Shown here: in pieces, positions 29,491 to 39,133 of the stretch | Position numbering within the stretch: position 1 is the first letter of the stretch | How the letters are laid out: each line of letters starts with the position of its first letter | Origin: an uncultured Nonlabens sp. | GTDB lineage: Bacteria; Bacteroidota; Bacteroidia; Flavobacteriales; Flavobacteriaceae | Reading direction: 5' to 3' | Assembly (NCBI GenBank): GCA_947491755.1 | Contig: CANLKV010000003.1 | Span: forward strand, 227,837-291,836 | DNA: 64,000 nucleotides | Translations under genes and position numbers: made by a program | Notes under the pieces: generated by a model | Told to the model about the DNA's origin: nothing | Database searches by the model: none | Seen by the model: only the letters and a program-made list of their open reading frames with translations

Positions 29491-29501
29491 ACTTTTAGAT
29501 T

Positions 29502-29918
29502 ATGACGTTAACACCATTTCACCTAGCCATCCCAGTACGGGAAATTAAGGAAACTAGAGCTTTTTACAGAGACACTCTAGGCATGAAAGAAGGCCGTAGT
29601 AGTGACCACTGGGTAGATTTTGATTTTTTTGGGCACCAACTAGTTATCCATGTGAGCGATAATATCGCTCCAGTCGCCAGCAACGCGGTGGACGGCAAGG
29701 CGGTACCCGTTCCTCACTTTGGTGTGGTGTTACAGTGGGATGATTTTCACGCTTTCGCGAAAGCGTTACAAGAAAAGGGCATCAAATTTATAATCGAGCC
29801 TTACATAAGATTTGAAGGATTGCCAGGCGAGCAAGCTACCATGTTCTTTAAAGACCCTAGTGGTAACGCCCTAGAATTTAAATCGTTTAAAGATTTTGAC
29901 CAGATATTTGCATCATGA
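29502..29918 (+). CDS. VOC (glyoxalase-like) family protein
   Basis: A 138-aa single-chain VOC protein with two beta-alpha-beta-beta-beta units. [22 protein letters not shown] opens the first, and [11 protein letters not shown] with the metal-site Glu closes the second. Metal ligand candidates are H8, H50 and the C-terminal Glu. The reaction cannot be assigned. A palindrome copy encodes AFAKA in [12 protein letters not shown]. It overlaps the YkvA-like gene by 4 bp (ATGA). Confidence 0.85.
   Translation: MTLTPFHLAIPVREIKETRAFYRDTLGMKEGRSSDHWVDFDFFGHQLVIHVSDNIAPVASNAVDGKAVPVPHFGVVLQWDDFHAFAKALQEKGIKFIIEPYIRFEGLPGEQATMFFKDPSGNALEFKSFKDFDQIFAS
29750..29765. repeat. Palindrome copy 8, exact, inside the VOC gene
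   Basis: CGCTTTCGCGAAAGCG within the coding sequence, read as His-Ala-Phe-Ala-Lys-Ala. Confidence 0.95.
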
Positions 29919-30352
29919 GTTTAAAGGATCATTTCACACCAGATGAGGAGTATGTAAGAGAACAAACCGAGAATACTACAACTCGAGATGTAGACGAGGT
30001 GATTAAACGGGAGGGTAAAATCTCTTTTTTGATGTCGACAGTAAAGGTTCTCAAAAAGTACTACAAACTTTTTGACGTGATGATGATGATGATAAAAGAC
30101 TACCGCAGTGGCAATTATACTGCTGTACCATGGTTTAGTATTGCAGCAATCGCTGGTTCACTTTTGTATGTAATAAGCCCTATTGACCTGATACCAGACT
30201 TTATACCAGGACTGGGTTATCTTGACGATATGACCGTATTGACCATCGTTGTAGGATGGATCGATAGTGACTTGCATCGCTATCTGGACTGGAAACTAGA
30301 GAACGGCAAACCTACACCTGAAGAATTAGAAAAACTGGAGAACGCTCAGTAA
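29915..30352 (+). CDS. YkvA (DUF1232) family membrane protein
   Basis: A 145-aa protein with a charged N-terminal half and the YkvA/DUF1232 core at about 60-115: [14 protein letters not shown], then [21 protein letters not shown] with two hydrophobic segments. Function unknown. It is translationally coupled to the VOC gene (ATGA overlap) and converges on the amidohydrolase gene with a 7-bp overlap of coding ends. Confidence 0.88.
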   Translation: MSLKDHFTPDEEYVREQTENTTTRDVDEVIKREGKISFLMSTVKVLKKYYKLFDVMMMMIKDYRSGNYTAVPWFSIAAIAGSLLYVISPIDLIPDFIPGLGYLDDMTVLTIVVGWIDSDLHRYLDWKLENGKPTPEELEKLENAQ

Positions 30353-31980
30353 ACTCGCTCTCCATTAATGTATGTAGCCTGGACTTTTATTTCAGGTATT
30401 GCCGATAAAGGCATGGACATAAGATCTTCTGATAAAATCATAAAGTCTGCCGCTTTACCTACCTCTAGGCTTCCTTTCTCATCCTCTTCAAAGTTTGAAA
30501 AAGCTGCCCAGATGGTCATACCGCGTAGCGCTTCTTCTCTACTTAATGCCTCTTCCTTATTAAATCCACCTTCTGGAAATCCAGAGGTATCTTGTCTACT
30601 TACTGCTGCATAAAAAGTTAAGAAAGGATTGACTTGCTCCACTGGATAATCAGTACCCAAAGCGACCATACCAGATTGTTCCAGCAATGTTTTGTAAGCA
30701 TAAGCACCTTGTATACGTTGTGCTCCTACTCGATCTTCTGCCCAGTACATATCGCTAGTAGCGTGGGTAGGTTGTACCGATGGTAAAATACGGCTGCTGT
30801 CAAAATAAGAGAAGTCGTCCATGCCCACAATCTGAGCGTGCTCTACACGCCAGCGTCTGTCTGGTAAATCGTTAAGCAACTCTTTATAGGTTTTGAGTAC
30901 TAGCACGTTTGCGCTATCCCCTATAGCATGAGTATTCATTTGATAATCTGTTGCGGCAATGCGTTTTGCAGTTTGTTTAAAAACCTCAACACTACTAAGT
31001 AAGGCACCAAAATGATCTGGCTTATCAGAATATTCTTGTTTCATAGCAGCACCACGTGACCCTAACGCACCATCTGCATAAAACTTGACAGATCTCACAT
31101 TGAGCCGATCTGTCTTAATTATGCCTCTTTCATCGAGAAAATAATCCAGATTTTCTGGAGTGTTGCTCACCATAGCATATACCTTCATCTTCAATATTCC
31201 CGCTTGTTGCAAACTATCAATTAGTTCAATTGTGCCACGATGCAATCCAGCATCGTCCACTGTTGTTAAACCGTAGGCAACATTGATTTTTTGAGCATCC
31301 AATAACGCCTCAATATCTTCTTGAACGCTAGCAGTAGGAAAAACACCTTCTACTAACTCCATAGGATTATCGATTAAAATACCAGTAAGCTCACCGTTTT
31401 TTTGCTCTATATCGCCTCCTGAAAAAGGAGTATCGGTAGTTATTCCTGCAAGTTTCAACGCTGCCTCATTTGCAATCATCGCATGACCGTCAACGCGAGT
31501 AAGTGCTACTGGCGTGTCTGGAAAAAGGGCATTGAGCTCTGCATTTGTAGGAAATTCTTTTACTTCCCAATCATTTTGATCCCAACCACGACCTATGATA
31601 AAACTTTTGTTATTCTCTTCCTGAAACGCCTGCACCCTATCGATCACTTCTTGGTAACTAGTGGTGCCCACTAGGTCAACGCGCTGCAGTTGTTGTCCTA
31701 GGCCATAAAAGTGACAATGTGCATCGATTAAACCAGGGTATACAAATTGACCTTTTAAATCGATTGAAGTATCTGCCTGGAATTGTAGGGCATTAATTCC
31801 TTCCTGTGTTCCAACCGCAACGATTTTTCCATCCTTTACCGCCATAGTGGTAGCCGTAGAAAAGTCGTTATCTACAGTATAAATAGTTCCATTGCTGTAA
31901 ATCGCATCTACACGATTCTTATGATCATTCTGACAACCGAAAAGCACCACGAGTAATGCTATAAGACTTAGTTTTTTCAT
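30346..31980 (-). CDS. Amidohydrolase, YtcJ-like, lipoprotein
   Basis: A 544-aa metal-dependent amidohydrolase of the YtcJ-like group. The signal peptide ends in a lipobox (LFGC, Cys near residue 16), so it is probably anchored in the envelope. Visible features: the strand-1 metal motif DAHCHF (HxH), a later NTHAIGD His, the catalytic Asp in LGTDYPVE, and the terminal AADFMILSEDL block. Substrate unknown. The ATG at 31980 is used because the signal peptide starts there; an earlier in-frame start at 32007 is unlikely. Confidence 0.88.
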   Translation of the reverse strand: MKKLSLIALLVVLFGCQNDHKNRVDAIYSNGTIYTVDNDFSTATTMAVKDGKIVAVGTQEGINALQFQADTSIDLKGQFVYPGLIDAHCHFYGLGQQLQRVDLVGTTSYQEVIDRVQAFQEENNKSFIIGRGWDQNDWEVKEFPTNAELNALFPDTPVALTRVDGHAMIANEAALKLAGITTDTPFSGGDIEQKNGELTGILIDNPMELVEGVFPTASVQEDIEALLDAQKINVAYGLTTVDDAGLHRGTIELIDSLQQAGILKMKVYAMVSNTPENLDYFLDERGIIKTDRLNVRSVKFYADGALGSRGAAMKQEYSDKPDHFGALLSSVEVFKQTAKRIAATDYQMNTHAIGDSANVLVLKTYKELLNDLPDRRWRVEHAQIVGMDDFSYFDSSRILPSVQPTHATSDMYWAEDRVGAQRIQGAYAYKTLLEQSGMVALGTDYPVEQVNPFLTFYAAVSRQDTSGFPEGGFNKEEALSREEALRGMTIWAAFSNFEEDEKGSLEVGKAADFMILSEDLMSMPLSAIPEIKVQATYINGERVY

Positions 31981-32146
31981 ATTACGAAAGTAAAGTATTT
32001 CTTGCATCTATCAGGAGACTAGGTATAGCGGGAATAAAAGATTTAGGCAAGGTTAAACTACAAAATGCTCTTTATTGAAATAAAACTTATTGAACTTCAA
32101 TTTGTTAAAAATTAGATTACATTTAGTTAATTATTTATAACAATCC

Positions 32147-32731
32147 ATGATGAAATTAAAAATTATCGTGGCATTGCTCTTTGTAGGAATCACGAGCTAT
32201 GCACAAACCAACGAAGATGTAGAGCCTATCTCTTTAAAAAATGAATTCACTACTAATTTATTAGACTTAGTGATCGCCGGTAGTGTGAATATCAACTATG
32301 AAAGTCTCTGGAAAAACAACCAGTCTTTATATCTGGGCGCTACATTTTTTGATACTTACGGGTATTATGATGCTGGTTATCTAGAAGAAAGCAATGCTTT
32401 TAGTTTACGTGCTGCTTACCTAATATACTTCAGCAAAAGAAAAGATCACTACGGTTTTTATTTCTACCCTATGCTCAAATTGAGAACAGGCGAGGTTACT
32501 GTTGATGACGGTTATTCAGGTTTTAACTCCACCGAAACTAGCTATTCTTATGGCGTAGGTGGTTTTTCTGCAGGTTTCGGTCTGGGTCATAAATGGCTAT
32601 TTTCAGATCGATTCTCTCTTAGTCTTACAGGAGAAATTGCTAGAGAGTTAGGAGATGTTCCAGAAGATCCGTTTGGCGATTTAGGAGTGGTAGAGCCGCG
32701 TTTTGGAGTTAATTTTGGTTATCGCTTTTAA
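32147..32731 (+). CDS. Putative outer-membrane beta-barrel protein
   Basis: A 194-aa exported protein with a signal peptide of about 19 residues (ITSYAQT) and a mature part of short amphipathic strands ending in GYRF, a C-terminal aromatic typical of outer-membrane barrels. It resembles small eight-stranded porin-like proteins. Function unknown. The second Met (32150) is an equally good start. Confidence 0.7.
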   Translation: MMKLKIIVALLFVGITSYAQTNEDVEPISLKNEFTTNLLDLVIAGSVNINYESLWKNNQSLYLGATFFDTYGYYDAGYLEESNAFSLRAAYLIYFSKRKDHYGFYFYPMLKLRTGEVTVDDGYSGFNSTETSYSYGVGGFSAGFGLGHKWLFSDRFSLSLTGEIARELGDVPEDPFGDLGVVEPRFGVNFGYRF

Positions 32732-32755
32732 AAGTTATATCTGCATCATTTAAAC

Positions 32756-32789
32756 AAAAAAGACCGCCACGAGGGCGGTCTTTGTTTTT
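32756..32789. terminator. Two-way terminator
   Basis: GACCGCC and GGCGGTC form a GC-rich stem extended by A/T pairs on both sides, between the small barrel gene (+) and the 579-aa barrel gene (-), which converge. Confidence 0.9.
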
Positions 32790-32799
32790 ATGGTTAGTG

Positions 32800-34539
32800 T
32801 TATTGAAAATCGAATTTATACACCACGCCTCCCATTATTTGTAAATCTTGAACAGGATAATCTAGGAAATATTCATAGTTGCCGCCAGTCAAATTATTCC
32901 CTCTTAAGAAAGCTGTTAGCCTAGGGTTGATTCTATAATTGACGTCTAGATTGAGGTCCATAAAAGAATCTAATGACTCTATTCCTGCCCCAGATCTAAA
33001 AACTTCCCGCTCGCCTACAAAATACAAAGTTGCTCCTACATCAATTTTATCAGTAATTTGATAAGTCCCTACTAGATCTGCTGTGAATTCTGGCAACTGC
33101 GATGCGGTGTTTAAAAAGCCGTCGCCATTGCTTACATCATAGCTGTAGCCTTGAGCATTCAATGCAAGATTAAACATGTCACTTATATCAAACCCTAGAC
33201 TTGCCCCATAAGAGACTGTACTTAAATCTCCATAACTAGTAAAAAATACGTTGCCCAAAACATCAGCTGGGGCTTGCGCCGCTAGCAATCTACCTGTATC
33301 CTTTATAAAGAAGGAACGATCATTTTCTTTTTTATACCCACCATACACCTTGTAACCTAAAGTATTTGACAACTTCCCTTTGATACCTAATTGAGCATCA
33401 ATTACTCTATCTGTAGGTAGGATATTAATGGCTGGAGCAAGAAAAACGTTATCATCTGCAAATTGCTGCAAGCTATTTAGGTCTAACCCTCCATATATCG
33501 TGGTAAAGGCAACAACCTGATCATCCAGCAGCTTATAGGTCGCCACAATGTTAGGATAGATATTGAACTGACTATCGCTATTTTCAACATCATTTAGATA
33601 ATTTATAGTGGCTCCTAGTTTGATCTTATAATTATCTCCATAAAGTTTAAGTGTAGGGCTCAAGCCAGCGCTTGCATAGGCATATTCTGATTGCGCTGGT
33701 AATCTACCCTGCTGCTCAAAGCTACCGTTCAAATAATCTATGGATACTCCTAGATCAATTGTGGCTTCTTCAATAGTAAAGCCTAGATTAGTTCCCACTT
33801 GAGCCCGCAATTCCTGACCTTCTCTATTGCTTGTAATTCCTGTAAACTTTGCTCTAACATCTTTGAAAATAGAATCAAAGATGTCCAGATTGCCGCCCAC
33901 TCCATAGGATAAATAATTCACACCTACATCTGTATCATCTGGGTCTGTCCCTACTAATTGTAAGCGCAATGGTTCATAGATTCCATAAAGGTTTGCGCCT
34001 TGATACCTAGCTCCGGCGGTCATACTGTAACTGGCATATCTCGACCTGTGACCATAAGAGAGATCTAGTGCTGTATCTAGAAAAGAATCGTCAACCACTA
34101 CCTCATCAAGTCCACCAAATGAAGAGTTGTGATTTAAAAAAATCCCGAAATCACTATTCTTATCTATTTCTAGGTTACCAGCAAACTCCGCTAGAATATT
34201 GCCGTAATTTCCTAAACCTAAACGCGCATAATTATCAAAATATTCTGGTCTCTGTCTAGGTTTGAGTCGTGACAACTTGCCTTTTGCAGGGGTAAAGGTC
34301 GAGGCTACTGGTACAGAAAAAATGCTGTAGGTAACCGCCTTTTTCTTAAGCTTTGTAGTATCATTTAATTGCGGCACACTTTTTACCTTAAAGGCATCTG
34401 CTACTGATGGATCATAGGCTTTTACCACGGTAATGGTACCACCGTTAAGTTTATCCTCCTCTTCCGTTTGTGCACGCAATACACTACATGCTAGAGAAAG
34501 GATTATTGTCGAAAAAATATATTTATAATGAGTTGACAT
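32800..34539 (-). CDS. Outer-membrane beta-barrel protein, TonB-receptor-like
   Basis: A 579-aa protein with a signal peptide (ending VLRAQT) and a long beta-rich region ending in VYKFDFQ. It looks like the barrel half of a TonB-dependent receptor, as in KIDVGATLYFVGEREV and NPRLTAFLRGNNLTG, but no plug domain or TonB box is visible, so a receptor label is uncertain. It starts 1 bp after the TPR gene ends, so the two form an operon and probably act together in the outer membrane. Confidence 0.75.
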   Translation of the reverse strand: MSTHYKYIFSTIILSLACSVLRAQTEEEDKLNGGTITVVKAYDPSVADAFKVKSVPQLNDTTKLKKKAVTYSIFSVPVASTFTPAKGKLSRLKPRQRPEYFDNYARLGLGNYGNILAEFAGNLEIDKNSDFGIFLNHNSSFGGLDEVVVDDSFLDTALDLSYGHRSRYASYSMTAGARYQGANLYGIYEPLRLQLVGTDPDDTDVGVNYLSYGVGGNLDIFDSIFKDVRAKFTGITSNREGQELRAQVGTNLGFTIEEATIDLGVSIDYLNGSFEQQGRLPAQSEYAYASAGLSPTLKLYGDNYKIKLGATINYLNDVENSDSQFNIYPNIVATYKLLDDQVVAFTTIYGGLDLNSLQQFADDNVFLAPAINILPTDRVIDAQLGIKGKLSNTLGYKVYGGYKKENDRSFFIKDTGRLLAAQAPADVLGNVFFTSYGDLSTVSYGASLGFDISDMFNLALNAQGYSYDVSNGDGFLNTASQLPEFTADLVGTYQITDKIDVGATLYFVGEREVFRSGAGIESLDSFMDLNLDVNYRINPRLTAFLRGNNLTGGNYEYFLDYPVQDLQIMGGVVYKFDFQ

Positions 34540-34540
34540 A

Positions 34541-37500
34541 TTAATTATTTGAGGGGGCGATAGAAGAATTTGTTTTTGCCTGTTCAGACTTAATGCGCTC
34601 TAATTGTTCCCTGGCCGTAGATACGACATCTGGATAAGCATCAAAATTGTCGATAACGCCTTGTAGCAAGGTGACCGCATTAAGGGTTTGACCCGTGGCA
34701 TTATAACTTTGAGCCATAACGAGCAGCCCGCGAGCACTCCAATATTTATAACTCCCATAATTTTTAGACAAATCTTGTATGGTTTTTATAGCGCGCTCAT
34801 GGTTGCCTTCCTTATTTTCAAAATAAGCCTTGTAAAATAGAGCCTCTGCAGCGATCGCACCGCTTGCATTAGTAGCAATGCTAGCATAGGTTTTCTTTGC
34901 TATTGAATGATCGCCATTTTTAATAGCAGCTCTAGCAATAATTAGCTGGGCATCTGATGCTACCGTAGCATCTGTAGTATTGTCTCGCAAGACTTTATTT
35001 GCGTAGTCCATAGCTAGGTCTAATTGCTCTGTTTCATAATAAGCTTTCATTAAATTAGACTGTGCAAAAGCTCTATTTTGCGGGAAGTCTGCTAGACTTT
35101 CTAGTTTGATTAATATGGGTATCGCTTTCGCGAAAGCGGACTTCCTATCCCCACCATTATCACTTGCCTTATTGAGCAAAATCTCGCTTAGCCTGGTTAA
35201 AGCTTGCTCTGAGTACTCACTGCGCTCCCTATCTACTACATATTGATAATGAGGGATACTAGCATCTTTATCACGTGTAGCAAAATAAGCTTGAGCTAGA
35301 TTGAAATGAGCTTGCAGCGCATACTTGCCATTAGGAAACTGATCTAGATACTTGTTTAACTCTCGCACTGCGCTACTCATATTTCCTTGCAGGAAAGGGC
35401 GCTCTGCACTTTCAAAAGCAGTGTCGTCTAGCTCGCCATCTGTCACGTCTACAAAGTCCAGTCCACGCACCCAGCTGGCATATTCTGCAGTTTTTCCTTG
35501 ATCGATATAAACCAGTCGTGCGCTGCTCACTGCCTCGATAGCTTGTGGAGTACCTGCATACTTTGAGGCCACACTCTTAAACACTGCAAGAGCATCGTTA
35601 AGCTTGTTGTCATTATAAAATTGCAAGCCTTTGCGCATCATTGCCGGTGCTGTATAACGGCTGGTAGGAAATTCATTGATCAGTCGATCATACGTTGTAA
35701 TACCTTGATTTATCTGACCATTATTGACGTAAGTATTAGCCAGTTCATAGAGTACATCATCCCTATATTGAGAGGCTTTGTATTTTACTAAAAAAGACTG
35801 TAACTCCTCTATTTTACTTTCAACGCGTTGTATAAATCCGTATGACATTGCTTTCTGAAAACTTGCATAATCTGCGCTACTTGCACCAGATTGAATGGCC
35901 TGATTATAGGCTTCTATAGCTGGCCAGTATTTCTTTGATGCAAAGTTTGCATCACCTATGCGCATGTACGCGTCGTTCTTACGTGCAAGGTCGTCTGTAC
36001 GCGTCACAAATTGCTCTAGAGAGGCGACGCTCGCTGTATAGTTTTGCAATTTAAAATGAGTATATCCCAAGTCGTAATACAACAGCACATCTTCTTCAAT
36101 AGCAGCATTATTTTGTTGTGCCTGTTTGAACATGGCTAGAGCCTTGTCAAAGTCATTGATTTGATACAGACTTTCTGCTTTCCAGAAATAAGCTTTTTTC
36201 TTCAAGGCAGCATCATCCAGATATTTAATGGCTTTATCCAGACTCGCAATAGCTTGTACATAATCACCAGCAGTAAACTGATTGAGTCCGTGATATAAGG
36301 CTACCTTGCCATAGACATTTTCATTCCCTTTAATGCGACCGTCTTCCATTAACGTGAGAGCCTCAGCATAGTTTTTTGAGGTAAAATAAGAGTCAATTAA
36401 AAACTCGTTCATTTGTGCAGCACTCTGTGCATCTGGATAACGCTCTAAAAAGTCTAAAATAACCGAAGGCACACTCACATATGGATTACCATATTCATAA
36501 GAGATTTTAGCATAGTTATACAAGGCGTCCTTTGTAATAACTGGATCTAGATCAATCTCACTAGCTTTTTTAAAAGCATTCAAAGCATCTTCCTTGCGGT
36601 CTAGCTTGATATAACTCTGTCCTAAATGGTAGTAAGCGTTTTGAGCTGTTTTATTGTCTCCGTCTATTATTTTATTAAATGTAGCAACTGCATTTTCATA
36701 GTCTTCCAGTTTATAATAAGCGTACCCCAGCTGGTAGTAATCGTTATTGTTCCATTTACCTCGAGTACCCTCATAAGCTTGCAAGTATGGCAGGGCTTCT
36801 GCATATTTTTCTTGATTGAATAAAGACTGTCCTATTATACGATTCAATTGCGACTTTTCTTGGCGGTTAGAACTGGCCATTTGATTTTTTGCAAGAGTAA
36901 TAGCCTCGTCAAATCTTCCCAACTTGTAGTTTAAATCTGCCTGATAATAGGACAACTTATCTCCTGCCTCTGGAGATTCTTGCACCTGGTTAAAAAGACC
37001 ATCGGCAGTTTGCAAGTCATCACTTTCATAAGCTATGTAGCCCAGATAATACTTTGCTTGTGAGCCATACTCGACATCATCACTCACCCTGTTTAAGTAA
37101 GGCTTTGCTTCGTTAAATTTTTTACTTTGAACGAGCGTGTAACCATAATTAAAATTAAATCGAGCTCGCTGTGTTGCAGATAAATCCAATTGATCCACCT
37201 TATCATACCACTGCGCAGATCTACGATAATCACCATTTTCAAAATAATAATCTGCTACATCAATAAAGGCACTATTGCGCTTTATAGAGGTGGGGTATTG
37301 CTCTACAAAGTCCTCAACCATTTGATCGGCATTACGCTGATTCAATCGTACCGCACAATTAGCTGCATAATAAGCAGCATTTGCCTTGATAGTTTCATCA
37401 TCTACCTGATCCAGTACTTTTTCAAATAAGCGCTGTGCAGCCACATATTGATCTTCCTGGTACAGATCGATAGCCGTATTATAATTGCGCAATGGATCTG

Positions 37501-37576
37501 TATAGATTTTTGATTGTTGCGCAAACCCAGCGGTAACAGCTATTAAAAAAAGTGTTACAAATGCAAAATTCCTCAT
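34541..37576 (-). CDS. Large tetratricopeptide-repeat exported protein
   Basis: A 1,011-aa protein with a signal peptide (MRNFAFVTLFLIAVTAGFAQQ) followed almost entirely by TPR-type helical hairpins, such as YAEALPYLQAYEG, YYQLGYAYYKLEDYENAVATFNKII and AYYHLGQSYIKLDRKEDALNAF. TPR arrays are protein-binding scaffolds; this one is predicted to be periplasmic and to work with the outer-membrane barrel encoded just downstream. A palindrome copy encodes SAFAKAIP. Starts 7 or 19 codons upstream exist but lie ahead of the signal peptide. Confidence 0.85.
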   Translation of the reverse strand: MRNFAFVTLFLIAVTAGFAQQSKIYTDPLRNYNTAIDLYQEDQYVAAQRLFEKVLDQVDDETIKANAAYYAANCAVRLNQRNADQMVEDFVEQYPTSIKRNSAFIDVADYYFENGDYRRSAQWYDKVDQLDLSATQRARFNFNYGYTLVQSKKFNEAKPYLNRVSDDVEYGSQAKYYLGYIAYESDDLQTADGLFNQVQESPEAGDKLSYYQADLNYKLGRFDEAITLAKNQMASSNRQEKSQLNRIIGQSLFNQEKYAEALPYLQAYEGTRGKWNNNDYYQLGYAYYKLEDYENAVATFNKIIDGDNKTAQNAYYHLGQSYIKLDRKEDALNAFKKASEIDLDPVITKDALYNYAKISYEYGNPYVSVPSVILDFLERYPDAQSAAQMNEFLIDSYFTSKNYAEALTLMEDGRIKGNENVYGKVALYHGLNQFTAGDYVQAIASLDKAIKYLDDAALKKKAYFWKAESLYQINDFDKALAMFKQAQQNNAAIEEDVLLYYDLGYTHFKLQNYTASVASLEQFVTRTDDLARKNDAYMRIGDANFASKKYWPAIEAYNQAIQSGASSADYASFQKAMSYGFIQRVESKIEELQSFLVKYKASQYRDDVLYELANTYVNNGQINQGITTYDRLINEFPTSRYTAPAMMRKGLQFYNDNKLNDALAVFKSVASKYAGTPQAIEAVSSARLVYIDQGKTAEYASWVRGLDFVDVTDGELDDTAFESAERPFLQGNMSSAVRELNKYLDQFPNGKYALQAHFNLAQAYFATRDKDASIPHYQYVVDRERSEYSEQALTRLSEILLNKASDNGGDRKSAFAKAIPILIKLESLADFPQNRAFAQSNLMKAYYETEQLDLAMDYANKVLRDNTTDATVASDAQLIIARAAIKNGDHSIAKKTYASIATNASGAIAAEALFYKAYFENKEGNHERAIKTIQDLSKNYGSYKYWSARGLLVMAQSYNATGQTLNAVTLLQGVIDNFDAYPDVVSTAREQLERIKSEQAKTNSSIAPSNN
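35123..35138. repeat. Palindrome copy 9, exact, inside the TPR gene
   Basis: CGCTTTCGCGAAAGCG inside the coding sequence, read as Ser-Ala-Phe-Ala-Lys-Ala on the minus strand. Confidence 0.95.
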
Positions 37577-37699
37577 GTAAGCGGTCGTTAGTCTCATGGT
37601 AAAGTTAAAATCCTTACTGGAGTTAACGATCATTTTGCCATTTAATTATACGCTAGGTTATCCACAGCATTGCTTATTTTTACCCATCAATTTTATTTT

Positions 37700-38383
37700 A
37701 TGTCAAATCACGTGTTGTCACTTTCAGAAGTCGATATTTTCCAGCGAGATAACCTTATTCTTAAAGATGTCAATCTAAAGATCAACAAGGGAGAGTTTGT
37801 GTACCTTATAGGAAAAACGGGCAGCGGTAAAAGCTCACTGATGAAAACTTTATACGGCGATATACCGCTGCAAAAAGGGCAAGGGAGCATTGTTGATTTT
37901 GATTTATCCCGCCTACGCGAAAGCGAAATTCCATACCTGCGCCGCAAACTAGGGGTCGTCTTCCAAGACTTCAAATTACTTACCGATAGGACCATTCAAG
38001 AAAACTTAAAATTTGTTCTGAAAGCCACGGGCTGGAAGAATAAAACCGAAATGCAAGACAAAATTGACGAGGTGCTTCATAAGGTAGGGATGAAAACCAA
38101 GGGCTTTAAATACCCTCATGAACTATCAGGAGGAGAGCAGCAACGAGTAGCGATTGCCAGGGCACTACTTAATGATCCAGAGTTAATCATTGCAGATGAG
38201 CCTACGGGTAACCTAGACCCGCAAACCAGTGTAGAGATTATGGAGGTACTACAAACGATCAATAAAAATGGCAACACAATTTTAATGGCGACGCATGACT
38301 ATGCGCTCATCTTAAAATACCCTTCAAAAACTTTAAAGTGCGATGATGGTGAAGTGTTTGAGGTAGTTCAAAAAAACGTCTAG
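37700..38383 (+). CDS. ftsE: FtsE-type ABC transporter ATPase
   Basis: A 227-aa ABC ATPase. Visible features: Walker [11 protein letters not shown]-loop VVFQDFKLL, signature [16 protein letters not shown], Walker [14 protein letters not shown] and the switch His in ATHDY. The [13 protein letters not shown] stretch and length match FtsE, which with FtsX controls cell-wall hydrolases at division. No ftsX gene is adjacent. The ATG at 37700 is chosen over one 10 codons upstream. The next gene, a methyltransferase, follows after 3 bp. A two-mismatch palindrome copy lies in the coding sequence. Confidence 0.88.
   Translation: MSNHVLSLSEVDIFQRDNLILKDVNLKINKGEFVYLIGKTGSGKSSLMKTLYGDIPLQKGQGSIVDFDLSRLRESEIPYLRRKLGVVFQDFKLLTDRTIQENLKFVLKATGWKNKTEMQDKIDEVLHKVGMKTKGFKYPHELSGGEQQRVAIARALLNDPELIIADEPTGNLDPQTSVEIMEVLQTINKNGNTILMATHDYALILKYPSKTLKCDDGEVFEVVQKNV
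37910..37925. repeat. Degenerate palindrome copy inside ftsE (14 of 16 bases)
   Basis: CGCCTACGCGAAAGCG differs from the consensus at two bases and is read as Arg-Leu-Arg-Glu-Ser, the same frame as the copy in the gene at 42314. It could be a decayed copy or chance. Confidence 0.45.
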
Positions 38384-38386
38384 CCC

Positions 38387-39133
38387 ATGTACAGCGCTTG
38401 CAAAAAAATCGTGTTAGGTCTATTGCCGCAACGATTCAAGCAGCGCAACGAGCAATGGATGCGCCAGCTGGCCGCCCTTCCTTATACTGGTACCGCTTAC
38501 AGATGCAATTTATGCAACAAGCAGTTACGTGTGTTTGTCCGTCTGTCCCACGATCTGTTATGCCCAGCTTGCGGTAGTTTGAGCCGTACCCGACAATTAT
38601 GGGCTTTTTTGAAAAATAGCAATCTATTATCAGGAACAGTGCTGCATTTTTCACCGTCCCCTGCCTTACACAAACAATTATCTCAACTAGATAACATCAG
38701 TTACGTGAGCACAGATTATAGCGGTGAATTTCCTGCTAATAGGCAATATGACCTAACCGACTTGCAAGTAACCACTGCAAGTATAAATCTAATCATTTGC
38801 TACCATGTGCTAGAGCATATACAAGATGATAAAATAGCCATGCGCGAGTTGTATCGAGCATTAGCACCACAAGGCACCTTACTAATACAAACTCCATTTA
38901 AAGCCGATGGGATTCTAGAGGATCCATTGATAATTACACCACAAGATCGATTGCAATTCTATGGACAGGAAGACCATGTGCGCATTTATAGCGCACAAGG
39001 ATTGATAGACCGCTTTAAAGAAACGACTGGTGCCACAGACGTTAAAGCAATTGATCTGCCTGCCATAGAAAAAAACGGTATTCTAGACAACCAGGTAATT
39101 GTGATTAAGAAAACTACTGCTGCCGCTGCATGA
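38387..39133 (+). CDS. SAM-dependent methyltransferase with N-terminal zinc ribbon
   Basis: A 248-aa class I methyltransferase. Residues about 37-66 hold two CxxC pairs (CNLC, CPAC), a probable zinc ribbon. The methyltransferase core follows, with the VLHFSPSP strand and the typical ICYHVLEHIQDD motif, then LAPQGTLLIQTPF. Such zinc-ribbon methyltransferases are frequent in glycan clusters. It overlaps the next glycosyltransferase by 4 bp (ATGA). Target unknown. Confidence 0.8.
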   Translation: MYSACKKIVLGLLPQRFKQRNEQWMRQLAALPYTGTAYRCNLCNKQLRVFVRLSHDLLCPACGSLSRTRQLWAFLKNSNLLSGTVLHFSPSPALHKQLSQLDNISYVSTDYSGEFPANRQYDLTDLQVTTASINLIICYHVLEHIQDDKIAMRELYRALAPQGTLLIQTPFKADGILEDPLIITPQDRLQFYGQEDHVRIYSAQGLIDRFKETTGATDVKAIDLPAIEKNGILDNQVIVIKKTTAAAA

